Positions 36,939 through 46,766 of a stretch of 62,000 nucleotides of DNA are shown in pieces (position 1 is the stretch's first letter; every line of letters starts with the position of its first letter). A model generated the notes under the pieces. That model ran no database searches and had not been told where the DNA came from. It was given only the letters and a program-made list of their open reading frames with translations. This DNA comes from Diphasiastrum complanatum (Eukaryota > Streptophyta > Lycopodiopsida > Lycopodiales > Lycopodiaceae), in the NCBI GenBank assembly GCA_029204225.1, contig CM055102.1:33330585-33392584 (forward strand), written 5' to 3'. The position numbers and the translations under genes are program-made.

Positions 36939-37873
36939 TGACCGGCTAGTCGGCTCTGATACCACATGTTGCGTCGGCGCCTCAAAGGGCGTTGGAATTT
37001 GAGCGGTTTCTCCAACACGTGCTTAAGTCTAACATTCATCCATCATGCACTTACGTAAAAGCCAACTCAGAAACGTAACAGGCTTAACCATTCAGACTTA
37101 AGAAAATTGGAATCCCAACCAACCCGAAAGCCAACTCAGAATCTGTCCCCAAAAGATAACGAAAGGCAAAGATAAGTCACACATGAAACCCAAGGCATAG
37201 TGGTCGCCAAACTGACCAATTGGCATAGCGGCAAGCCACACATCGGTGACGTGGACCCTTAGGCGCCGACGACGCAAAAAGGTTGTAGTAAGGGTCCTTC
37301 CACTTGGACCAGTACCGGAGGCAAAACCGAAATGGTAATCATCCCCAAGAATCAACTTTATTAGATCTGGAAGAGGTTACATTCATACATAGATTGACCA
37401 GTCTCGGGGCCACCAACACGTGCTGGGCATTGTGCCTGGCTCGTGCTGGTAGAGGGAGCTGAGACCTGGCGACTGGATTCTTGGCGCTGGTTGAGCTGCC
37501 CAAGTTTCTGTCTGTCGGACTCCCCCTATAGTTCTGTTGTGATTCGGCGCACCCCCTCTGTCCTGAAATATAGTGCTTTCTGGTAAAGCACACTTTTTAG
37601 GACTTAGTTTTTATTTTGCTGATTAAGCCTGACAGAATCAGTCTGGCTCCCGGACATGGGTCCCGAGAGCTGTCTCGGCGGAACTCGCTTCCTGACTAGG
37701 CCATGACTTGAGCTCCAGAGCTAGCTCATGACTTGTGACTACTTGACTGGCTCACCATAGGTCGGAGGCTCAGTCCTTGACGTTCTAACTTGCTCTAGGA
37801 CCTTAGAGAATGTCACCCCTTAGAGTCTTACAGGGAACGCTGGGTGCACCGGAGTCAGCTTTACAACACCCAA

Positions 37874-38282
37874 CCCAATGTCATCATTGTCAGTATGGAC
37901 ATTCCATGTGGACCAATCAGATGATGACATGTGTCTTCGACCGTGTTTTTTACACGTACAAAAATTTTGTATATATAAGTCCTCGGAATTTTCATTTTTT
38001 TTCACAGAATTTTTGGTTTTCGCTCCCAGTATCGCTCTCAAGCGCGCCCTCTCACCATTTAATCGTCCGCCTTCTCATAGTGCGCTCGATACCGATACTG
38101 CTGTTAGTCCAATATCGCTTTCGAGCGCGCATCTTGTTTCAAAATATTCTGTGTATATCTTGTGCTCGAAACCGATATTCAATCCTGGTATCGATCTCAA
38201 GCGCCCCCTTATCGCAAATTTTTTTGTTTTCATTCCCTATGTTATTGTTCAAACTTTTTTTGTTAATGTTTTTCTTCTCAAA
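37874..38282 (+). promoter_or_regulatory. H-side half of the divergent P/H promoter
   Basis: ACCAATCAG (37911-37919) and a TATATAAG box (37972-37979) precede the H start by about 300 bp. Five copies of the 16-bp motif lie in the presumed leader with strictly alternating orientation: 38030-38045 (+), 38082-38097 (-), 38113-38128 (+), 38162-38177 (-), 38189-38204 (+). The minus-strand H promoter of B1 (TATAATAAAAGTCCTCG near 57170-57185) matches the box and the adjoining AAGTCCTCG here. Confidence 0.65.
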
Positions 38283-40286
38283 ATGATGGCCAAGACCAAA
38301 TCCACTGCCCGTGCCATAACCACTGTACAACCATCCCATGCCCGTGTTCCCCCTGGTACTGGCCTTAGACGTGGCAGGAAGAAGGTCTGGCTGAGGGAGA
38401 TTAGAAAACTCTAGAGATCAACTGAACTATTGATCCCTAGAGCTCGTTTCGGCCGATCTGTAAGGTGAGATACCTATCTTTTGGCAGTGCGTGGTAATCG
38501 TGTCACCATCATGTCAAAAGATTTTGTCATTCTCAGAAGACTTCGGGACCGTTTTTCTGGTTTGCATGTTGATAACGCCAGCACCTCCAGAGACCTGCCT
38601 TTGGATAGAACCAACTTTTCGACTACCTCTAGGAAGAAGAGGAAGCACCCTGTCCCCAAGAAGGCTGGATCTCGAAGGCCTGCTGCTTCCCTTTCTCCTA
38701 GAGTTATCCCGGCCAAGAGACCCCGGATCGTCCTAAGCTCTGAGTCAGATGCTGGAGAATCTGATTCAGATCGAGAATCTTCACCCCTTCCTCCTCTTGT
38801 TATTCGTCCAGCTCCTCAGCAGGATTCTTCACCAAAAGTGTTGATTACCCAACAGGGGCTCGACAAAATAACAGAGAAATCTTTAAATATTGTATCTACT
38901 TCTTTTTTTGCTCATGTACATAGTCTTTTTGTAAAAATTCCATACGATCCTTCCCAAATTTATTTTGATTCTGACCATTATAACCTATACGAGCCCTACC
39001 TAGCTAATAAAATTGATCTTCTCGACAATTTTTTTGATTTTTTTCTTCCAGATTCACGTAAAAGCTTTAGATTAGGACCCAAATTTTGTGCCGAGCTGAA
39101 AGATAAAACTTCAAAAATCTTTGATGTAATAGTAGAAGCCAGAGGATCTTTTTTGCAGAATAGTATTAGTTTTGATTCCCATGGTATAGTTTTTGTTGTT
39201 AGTCCATTTTTCATGGGAGCGATAAAGGAAAAAGAAGCCAATTTTAAGAAGGCTGTATATTTTATCGAATGCAGTCCTGTTGCAAAATTCTATTGGATTC
39301 CATATGAAAATAAGTAAAGATTGCTCTTTTGTTTTTGTTACTTTAATCTGGATTGTTGCATGTGGCATTGCTTTAATAAGTCAGGATTGCTTTCATAAGT
39401 ATGGATTTATCGATATTTGTATTTTGGTTATTGCAGTCGGCATTGGAGCCTGAACATTCTTTCTGTAATGGATAAATAAGGAGGAAGTATCAAATTTTCT
39501 CTGTGTAAAATTAAACTCAGCTACAAATACACATAGAGAATTTGATTCTCTACGTTCGTGAAATACCGACAATGGCAACCTCAATTGGAGAGATAACCAT
39601 TAGATCTCTCAAGGTATATTCAATTTATCTCTGATATGCATGTATTCCTTTTTTAGTTCAAATCTATCATCATAGCATAAATAATTTTTCTATCATAATA
39701 TTACTAATTTTTGTTCTATATATGCAGTGTGTACAACAAAAGAACGCTTTTAGTTGTGTATGGTTCGTCCTGTACAATACGAAGCTATTTCTTGAGTGGT
39801 ATAATTTACAAGTGGATGTAGATATTGAAAAGATAATATTCTGTTCATTTGTAGTTCCTGTCATTCTGATTCATAGTTCGTTACTATCATTGTTTTTAAT
39901 TTGCTGATTCTCGTGTTTTGTGATGATAGTTCACTCTTGAGCCGTATACTCCTGACAATGTATATAGATTTCGACAAGAGTTGATCAGAACCTATGCCCA
40001 CAACGGTGTAAGCGCTGCACCTGAGATCGAGGGCCCTCAAAAGCAAGCTGCTTCTACCTTAACAGCCTTTCAGGTTGCTCAGGATGCAGATCTTATTATA
40101 TATGATAAAAAAGGAATAGAAGTCATTCCTAATACAGAGGAAGGCGATATTATAGCAGAGAGTCCTCTTGCCTTAAAAGGCATTGAGGGCCTTCTCGAAA
40201 CAGAGGAAGGTGAGATTATAGAAGGAGCTGTTCCATTATCAATTCCTAATACTGATAAAGAAAATATAGAAAAATTGACTGAATAG
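38283..40286 (+). pseudogene. Gene H of element A: histone H3/CENH3-like domain joined to a Ulp1-like SUMO protease
   Basis: Histone part: ATG at 38286 gives MAKTKSTARAITT (H3: ARTKQTAR), then VWLREIRKL, an in-frame TAG (38412) at the usual Gln, RSTELLIPRARFGRSVR, a TGA (38466), then DTYLLAVRGNRVTIMSKDF, the H3 region from the end of helix 2 to helix 3. About 33 residues (late helix 1 to most of helix 2) are missing. LLIPxAxF and KDFxxxRRL favour centromeric H3. The same frame continues with no stop through a basic linker (SRKKRKHPVPKK) and an acidic-Ser stretch to WIPYEN. Splicing 39313 to 39437 gives RHWSLNILS, the catalytic-His motif of Ulp1/SENP proteases. The exon from 39728 gives CVQQKNAFSC (oxyanion Gln and catalytic Cys, 39755). 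Later exon 39931-40286 is acidic. The catalytic Asp is not evident; stops and a frame change in exon 2 mark it as dead. Confidence 0.65.
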
Positions 40287-40490
40287 AGATCTATTTGTAA
40301 ATAGAGATACATAAAAAAAATAAAAAGATACAATCATTTTACATGTGAACAACCCGTTTATGGGTTTTTTTTTATTGATATCAATATAGATTCTTACAAT
40401 CAGGTTGTGTCCATAGTGTAATACTGGAATGCAATTTTGTATATTGATAAAAAGACATGATGATTGGCATGTATTTGTTGATAGTGAATC

Positions 40491-41859
40491 TCAATGTTTT
40501 TCCGTAAGTTGGATTGTTTCACCAATATCTCTGCATTTGATCTCGAGCTCATGTCTTTCACGTACCTGCATAGAACTAATAAAAAGTGAGTTACAATTAG
40601 TACAGAGATTGTATTAGAAAGTTTTGATTGAAACTATTCATAAAAGATCGAGTGTTTACAGTTACTTACGAGTTTACCATTGAAAATGAATCTGAAGTCT
40701 GAAAGTACATCATCTTGTAGGAGCAACAGTTCCCGCCTGATGTAATTTAGACTCCAATCTTCTTCCACCTCAACACACGTCAAAACGGCATCATTGTATA
40801 TAATCTCAATATTTTTTCGTTTTGAATGTCCACTGGCTTTCAAATCTTGATCGAGTGGCACCCATTTACCTTTATTTTTTTTCCATCTTTGATAATAGAA
40901 GAATAAGCTCAACATTTGTTTTTCAATTTGATAACGGAAGCACATGGAAGACATTTTAATTCTGCATTCTATTTCTCCATCTGATCTTTTGTCCCAACCT
41001 TAATCCATAAGTTCAGATAATAAACTATTTGATAAATTTCTGCATACAAACATCGTTGGAGTTTTGTGTACATTGACACTTGAAAAGAAATCCAAAAATA
41101 TATTCAAGGAAATAAACCAACTTAATCTGACTGTTTTTTTTATCTCATGCTCATTCTTAGTGAATTTTTTACATCATTATATATCTTGCAATGAAATGAT
41201 TCTGAAACTATAGCATCTGGTGCAATCCATTCATCACTTTCAAAACTAGGTAATGGATTTGGTACTATTTGTCCAAAATTTTCTTTTGTATCAGGAATGT
41301 ACATTGATTCATAAAAAAAGATCCCACTATTAGCTAGATCTTTTGCAGTTCTACCTTGATATTGCAGCTGTCCAATATCAGTGTGAATAACATCTAACAC
41401 ACCTGCTATAGATCCACTCGGCTCCCATTCATTTATGTTGGATGGATATAAATCAGCAAGAGAAAATTAATTAGATTGGCAAGTTTACTATCAAATATTT
41501 ATGAATGACAAAAATCTAAGTATCAAAAATATCAATACTCACAATTGCTTTTTTTGTAATCTTGACGGTTGAATCCTTACACATTTATCTCTGAATGCAT
41601 ATATACATGTTGGACTAGAATTTCAGAAATAGATTTTCCTCTTGATGATGTTCTGAAATCCCAAATTTTGGCCTTCCAATAAGATCGAAATGATAGTTTT
41701 GACATTTTGCTTTTTCGAAATGCTCCTCTTCATGATGGATGCATCAAAACCCAAGAGTTTTTCTGAGTATTTTCTTGAAACCCATAATCCATTATCATCT
41801 GTGTCATTGAATAGAAGCACAGAGTCGATTGAGGAGCACGGCTTCCTTGATGGCACCAT
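40491..41859 (-). pseudogene. Gene U of element A: conserved element protein with ubiquitin-like-looking C-terminus
   Basis: Minus strand from MVPSRKPCSSIDSVLLFNDT (41859). Conserved blocks also found in B1: KNSWVLMHPSS, RSYWKAK, LDVIHTDIGQLQYQGRTAKD, IFFYESMYIPDT, IECRIK...FRYQIEKQMLSL, KWVPLDQDL, then VEVEEDWSLNYIRRELLL with FRFIFNGKL. The last exon (after a donor GTAAGT at about 40668) gives VRERHELEIKCRDIGETIQL and a stop at 40491. The last 60 residues resemble a beta-grasp (ubiquitin or doublecortin-like) pattern, which is tentative. Frameshifts near 41750 and 41000 disrupt it. It converges on H with about 200 bp between stops. A role with the SUMO-protease-like H product is speculation. 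Confidence 0.55.
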
Positions 41860-42324
41860 TTGTAATGTACATGCAAAAATCTGAAACAATGAACTATGAA
41901 TCTGAAAATTTGCGTAGACAAAAAGCCATGAATCTAAGAAAATGTGTTGGCATAAATTTGAAACACTGATCTATTTGATGCCACGAATTAACTCTGGTTA
42001 ACCCTGTTAATCATGATTTGACAATGCATATACATTAATGGTACATCGATTTTCTCATCTCAACCATCTGTCATATTCATTTTCAATATTTTTGGGTCTC
42101 TTCGGGCAGTGATGAGCTGGAAGGACAGGCCTCATCAACCAATAGCATTTCCACATGCTGCCCGACAAAATAACAATATATTTTAAGAGTTTTTATTTTA
42201 TTTATATTTACGTAGAACCTCGATTTTAAGGTTTCAATTGGTCCACATGGCAACGAAAATAAGAAAAAAAATAAAAAAAACATCTTATTCAAAGGCCCTC
42301 TTCAGGCTCCAAGTTTTTCTAATG

Positions 42325-43857
42325 CTACAACCCTTAAGGTAAGTTTGCCAAACGAGACTTAAAGAGTAATGCTACTTACTATAACATGTATATCTACTAC
42401 CTAAAAGTCAATATAAAACATATGTAATTCAATGAATTATGTTAGTATTCTAAAAAATTTCCTCCTATTTTTGCATCAAGGAGGTAAGTTTCCTGCTACT
42501 TAGATTTTTAGCCGGTTCTTAGACTTTCGGTTTCCTACTTGTTTCAAGATCAATCGGTAAATTTTAGAACTAGCCGGTTTTCTGTGAGCACTGAAGGTGC
42601 AGGTTTTCATTCTGGTTGAAAGTTGCAGTTAGATAATGTGTAGATTGCTAAGTTCACTCGAGCAACAAATCCTTTCCAATTTAAAAGGTGAAGATTATCT
42701 AAATAATTTCGCAAAGTGCGAACAGTATATGTAGACTAAAAGAGTAGAACATACATTTAAATTTTTGAAGTACCTTAACCGAGTTATGTCCAAAACCCTT
42801 CATTGAATATGGCTATTCATGAGTGTAATAGAGCCAAGCCTCCCTAGATAAATGTTAGGCTGGGAGACTAACATAAAACTAACTAATAGAGAGGATTAAC
42901 ACATAGAGGAATCATGATTTGCAGCCAAAAATTTGAATATGATCCTTTGTTGCGTAACTGCTGGAAAATTGATTATTATCTAATGGTGAGCTAGCAAAAT
43001 GCCCTAACAAAGAAAAATGACATATAGAGGTATAAATAGGAGTATTTTCTAGTAAGCACTACTCATCAATTCTATTCGTTGGAGACAGAGTCCCTCTTGC
43101 AGTAACGCACTATGCGGTATGCCAAATATCACTCAAGGAATCACTGTAATTGAATAGGACATGTTGGACTCAAGACTGCATGAGGTACAACATCATCGTC
43201 GCAACCGCCACAACAGGAGCTGCCACTGAGCCAGTTCCTCCTACGATCTCTCCTCTCTCAGAAATGTTGGGAAGAGGCACCGACATTATCATGCGGGGGG
43301 AGGGACTCCCGCCGAAGACCCTCGTGGGAGGGGGAAACACCTTGGCTGGAGGGTTGTGGAGACTAGATCTCCTCGGAATGAGAGGATGTTGATGAACCTA
43401 CTAGAACTTTGTGCCTCCCAACGAGCTCGTAGTCTCTCCATGATTATGCCTGCACGCGAGAGAGACATCACATCCATATAACTGAGGACCTCATCACTCA
43501 TGGATGAAAAACGGGACGACCCGCGGTTGTGGCCAGATCCCTTACTAGGAGACGTGTCATGAGACATAATGGAAACACGTGTGAGATAAATGTTGCAAGC
43601 AAACAAAGACTTAGTGGGATAAATGCAAGCAAGCAAACTTAGTGATTAGAAATTGACCCAACAATTTATCTAAAACTAATTTGAAGAAACACCTACTACA
43701 TTGGAAATCAGATTTTTTAAAAGGTTATAAAAAATATTATTTACAAGCACTGCTCTACAACAAACATTCAATTACAATCTGCTAAAAACACAGCTCAAAA
43801 TTGCAATTTCAACAAAAAAAATCTCAGAAATGCTAGTGCAAATCCTTAGAACAAACC
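42325..43857. other. No identifiable gene
   Basis: AT-rich. Frames at 43150-43392 (+) and 43289-43636 (-) overlap and have no recognised features. The latter is Ser/Arg-rich and unremarkable. Confidence 0.35.
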
Positions 43858-44830
43858 TCGGAATAGGTGCCGGTATGTTGTCTGCAATAGATCCACCTAT
43901 TTTGAGGACAATTCTGATCCCTACAAGGTTATCCACTCATGAGAAGAAATAGATTAACTTATCGTAATTGGGAGTGGTCAATCACCAATTATGATGAGTA
44001 GAGTTTTGCTAAAGTTAAAACACTTAGTTATAGAGGCACATTACACTATTGAGACAACAAATATTGAAGACAAATCTGCTAAACATATATTGAAGACAAA
44101 TTTGGTAAAAAAAAAAAAACTTGAACTAAACAAATCTATCAATAAATTCACAAATCTGTCATTTGAAAGCTCAAAAAAATCTAAGAGGAGGTCGGAATAG
44201 ACACTAGTCTATTGTCATAAACAATATCGTGAATATTGTGATAAACAATATCGTGCATTCTGACCCTGTATGTACTTGAATATGCTACCGAATGTGAACC
44301 TCGGCTGCTCAAATGGTGATCGCGGTCCAAAAATCAGCAAAGAAACCCGCAAAACAAAAACATTGAAATACAAATCTGGATCTACAACAAAAAATTTGGA
44401 TTCACAACAAAAAATCAGAATCCACAACAAAGTACAAAGTACAAAGTACAACAAAAAAATTCATTTGTAATACAACTTTGGATCTACAAAACTAAAAAAA
44501 ATTAATGACTTTGAATGTACAAAACTAATAGAGATATGATGCAAAGCATGGATCTACACAAGCTTGGAATTACACAGATGCAGCTGAAAGGATATGGCTT
44601 TGAAATAGCCATCGGAATACGTGTCGCTAGCAAATCCGCCTATTCCGACGCCCATTCGACTATGGATCTACAAAAAAATTCTAGATCTACAGCAAAGTGT
44701 AATAAAAAAATCATCTTAAATACAACTTTGGATCGGATTTACATAGATGTAGGATAGAATAGGCCATCGAAATAGGTGCGACTATATTAAACCTGGTAGA
44801 TCCGCCTATTGTGACGGTCATTCCGACTGC
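43858..44830. repeat. Second cluster of the hairpin-forming repeat
   Basis: Four units with stems TCGGAATAG/CTATTTTGA (43858/43897), TCGGAATAG/CTATTGTCA (44192/44209), TCGGAATA/TATTCCGA (44612/44641) and TCGAAATAG/CTATTGTGA (44767/44806). The downstream AATTGGGAGTGGTCAATC stretch matches the 1.4-1.8 kb cluster. Between units lie simple ACAAAAAATC-type repeats (44360-44470). Confidence 0.6.
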
Positions 44831-44929
44831 GCTCTACCTTAACAAATCTTTGTAGATTCGCCACCTCCTATACTTTAATCAAAACCTGCATAAAAAGCAT
44901 GGAGTTAATAAAACCAAAGCTTTAATCAC

Positions 44930-45029
<100 letters not shown>

Positions 45030-46760
45030 CATTACATCCAATATTCACAAAAGCTCCATCCTTCACCTTTCTTTTTGTCAGCTACTATTTGATTTGTAAG
45101 GAGAATAATAAAAGAAGCAAGAGTACGAGGATGAAGGAGGGGAGCAAGAGTAAGAGGAGCACGGAGGGGAGGAAGAGCAAGATAAGCAAGGAGGGAGGCA
45201 AGAGCAAGAGGAAGCGAAAATAGCAAGAGCAACAATCAAGAGTGACGGGAGGATAAAGAGAGTGAAGAAAGAACAACCAACCAAAGGAGGAGATAAAGGC
45301 AAGTACGTCCCTTGATACCATCACCCTCTCCAATTTCCTTTTCGAAAAAGTTGCAACATAGGATTTCTTTTCACCACCCTACGGTCTGTGCTAAGTTGGT
45401 GCCTTCGATCTTTTTTCTTTGTCGGTTTCTCTTTGTTGGTCAGTCCCAATCCCATGCATCACATTCACATGAGTCCGATGTCAATGGCAAGGACGAGGAC
45501 GACTCACCTGGATCCAATTAGGTGTTTCTTTGTATCACACATGTATGTGAGAGTCATTCCCGACTTAGTTTGTAATATATCTCTGTACTTGGAACATTTA
45601 TGTATGAATATATATTTGTTTTAAGTTAAGTCTTCTTCCTCAAGTTTTAGTGCATAAAATGCAACTCATATATTTGCAAATTTTTTTATTAATAATTATG
45701 AACAAATGATTTTGCTTACCAACTTCATAAGAAGTGGTGCAAAAGACTCCTGGGGTATTCCTCGGGACTAAGGCCTCTCTATATCCCTTGGAACAGGTAC
45801 ACTCTCACATAGTCTATGCCTGAGGGTTATAACGAGGTCCCTCGACATATCCCTCGGTACAGGTTCATTCTAATTGGCATATCCCCGAGGGATATATCGA
45901 GGGACCGCGGTATAACCCTCGGAAAAACATCTAATAAACAACACTAAAATGTTATGGGGATACCTCGGGAACCAATGCAAGTACCAAGGTTTTGCTAGCG
46001 AGGCATACATCGTTGGGCATGCAAAGGTTTAAAGATTTTTTATTATTTTTTAAGCCTCAATAATAGGGTCGGAAAACCTTCAAATTGTTGCATTGAGCTT
46101 TTTAATGGGATTTCTTGAGGGGCATATATAGGCAAACATGCCTATAGCGTCACATGTGCGGGTGCCCGGGCGTGGCTCCCGCTACCCGGCGCTCAACCTG
46201 CACGCTGCTTGGAGTCCATCCCCACCTGCCTGGCGTGCAGCTTCCCGCGGCACCCCGCCGCGGGCTCCCACCTCCACCTCGACGCCCACCCTGCCTGCCC
46301 GCGACGTGCCCTCGCCACCCAAGAACTCGGCGCAGCCCATGTCCACAAAAAAACTTTGTGACTTTGATTTTTCACGGGCCCCTTGCCCCCGAGCACGCTG
46401 CCGCTTGGCATTCAATCAGGAGACCGGGGCCAAACTCCCAGCACCTGCGTGGAACCTAGGAGACTAGCCTTTCAAATTCACCTAAAGCAAGAAACAAGGT
46501 CATTCTTTGTGGACGGATTGAATGGCGGCTGGCCCAAGGGGACGGAAAACAAAACAAAAGTGTCCGTTGACTTGATGAGCACATAGGCGTGAACGGCCGA
46601 TTTTCTCGTCAATATGCAGCAGCCACTGGGGGCAACACAATATCCTGGCACACTTTTATCGAACACCCTTTCAACTATGGTGATTTGATCCTGCTGCTGT
46701 TTTTCTGATTTTGGTTTTGCATTTTCCTTTGGGAAATAGAATCAACCCATCTGCTTTTCT
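45030..46760. other. Intergenic region upstream of the pectin methylesterase gene
   Basis: 45100-45300 is purine-rich (AGG/AAG words), producing spurious Leu/Ser/Pro-rich minus-strand frames. 45745-45985 has recurrent CCCTCGG / CCGAGGG words around ATATCCCTCGG (possible DNA-transposon debris). 46140-46470 is an abrupt GC-rich island about 300-600 bp upstream of the gene. It is open in several frames on both strands, which is compositional. No gene called. Confidence 0.5.
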
Positions 46761-46766
46761 GGTGAT

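Larger units (their letters stand above)
33931..37873 (-). mobile_element. Gypsy-like LTR element nested in element A
   Basis: Minus-strand element with LTRs at 33936-34836 (901 bp) and 36967-37868 (902 bp), both TG...CA, flanked by the target duplication CCCAA (33931-33935 and 37869-37873). The primer site TGGTATCAGAGC (minus, about 36953-36964) lies beside the 5' LTR. A polypurine tract (CGAGGGGAGGA, minus, 34837-34847) lies beside the 3' LTR. The internal region is only about 2.1 kb and carries a leader and protease but no reverse transcriptase or integrase, so it is non-autonomous. Confidence 0.9.
28735..42324. mobile_element. Element A: large four-gene element with terminal inverted repeats
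   Basis: Bounded by degenerate inverted repeats (28735-28780 and 42278-42324), both reading CATTA then an A-rich stretch, GGRSCC, AAGAGGGCCYT. 13.6 kb in total, about 9.65 kb without the nested LTR element. Gene order: T (+), P (-), shared promoter, H (+), U (-). The T and U starts each lie about 400-470 bp inside their terminus. The subterminal motif GTCGGGCARCATG is shared by the U-side end of A and of B1 (50758). B1 repeats the same gene order. No target duplication could be fixed. I cannot place it in a named superfamily. Confidence 0.65.

Noticed and set aside
38283-38520. An ordinary host histone H3 gene
   Set aside because: The frame continues into a protease-like domain, lies between element genes and beside their motif cluster, and its promoter recurs in B1, so it belongs to the element.
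45032-45333. Leu/Ser/Pro-rich minus-strand frames suggesting membrane proteins
   Set aside because: Open in several frames at once because of a purine-rich plus strand beside the GA microsatellite.
46138-46467. Overlapping frames in a GC-rich island
   Set aside because: All frames on both strands are open from composition. No conserved motif.
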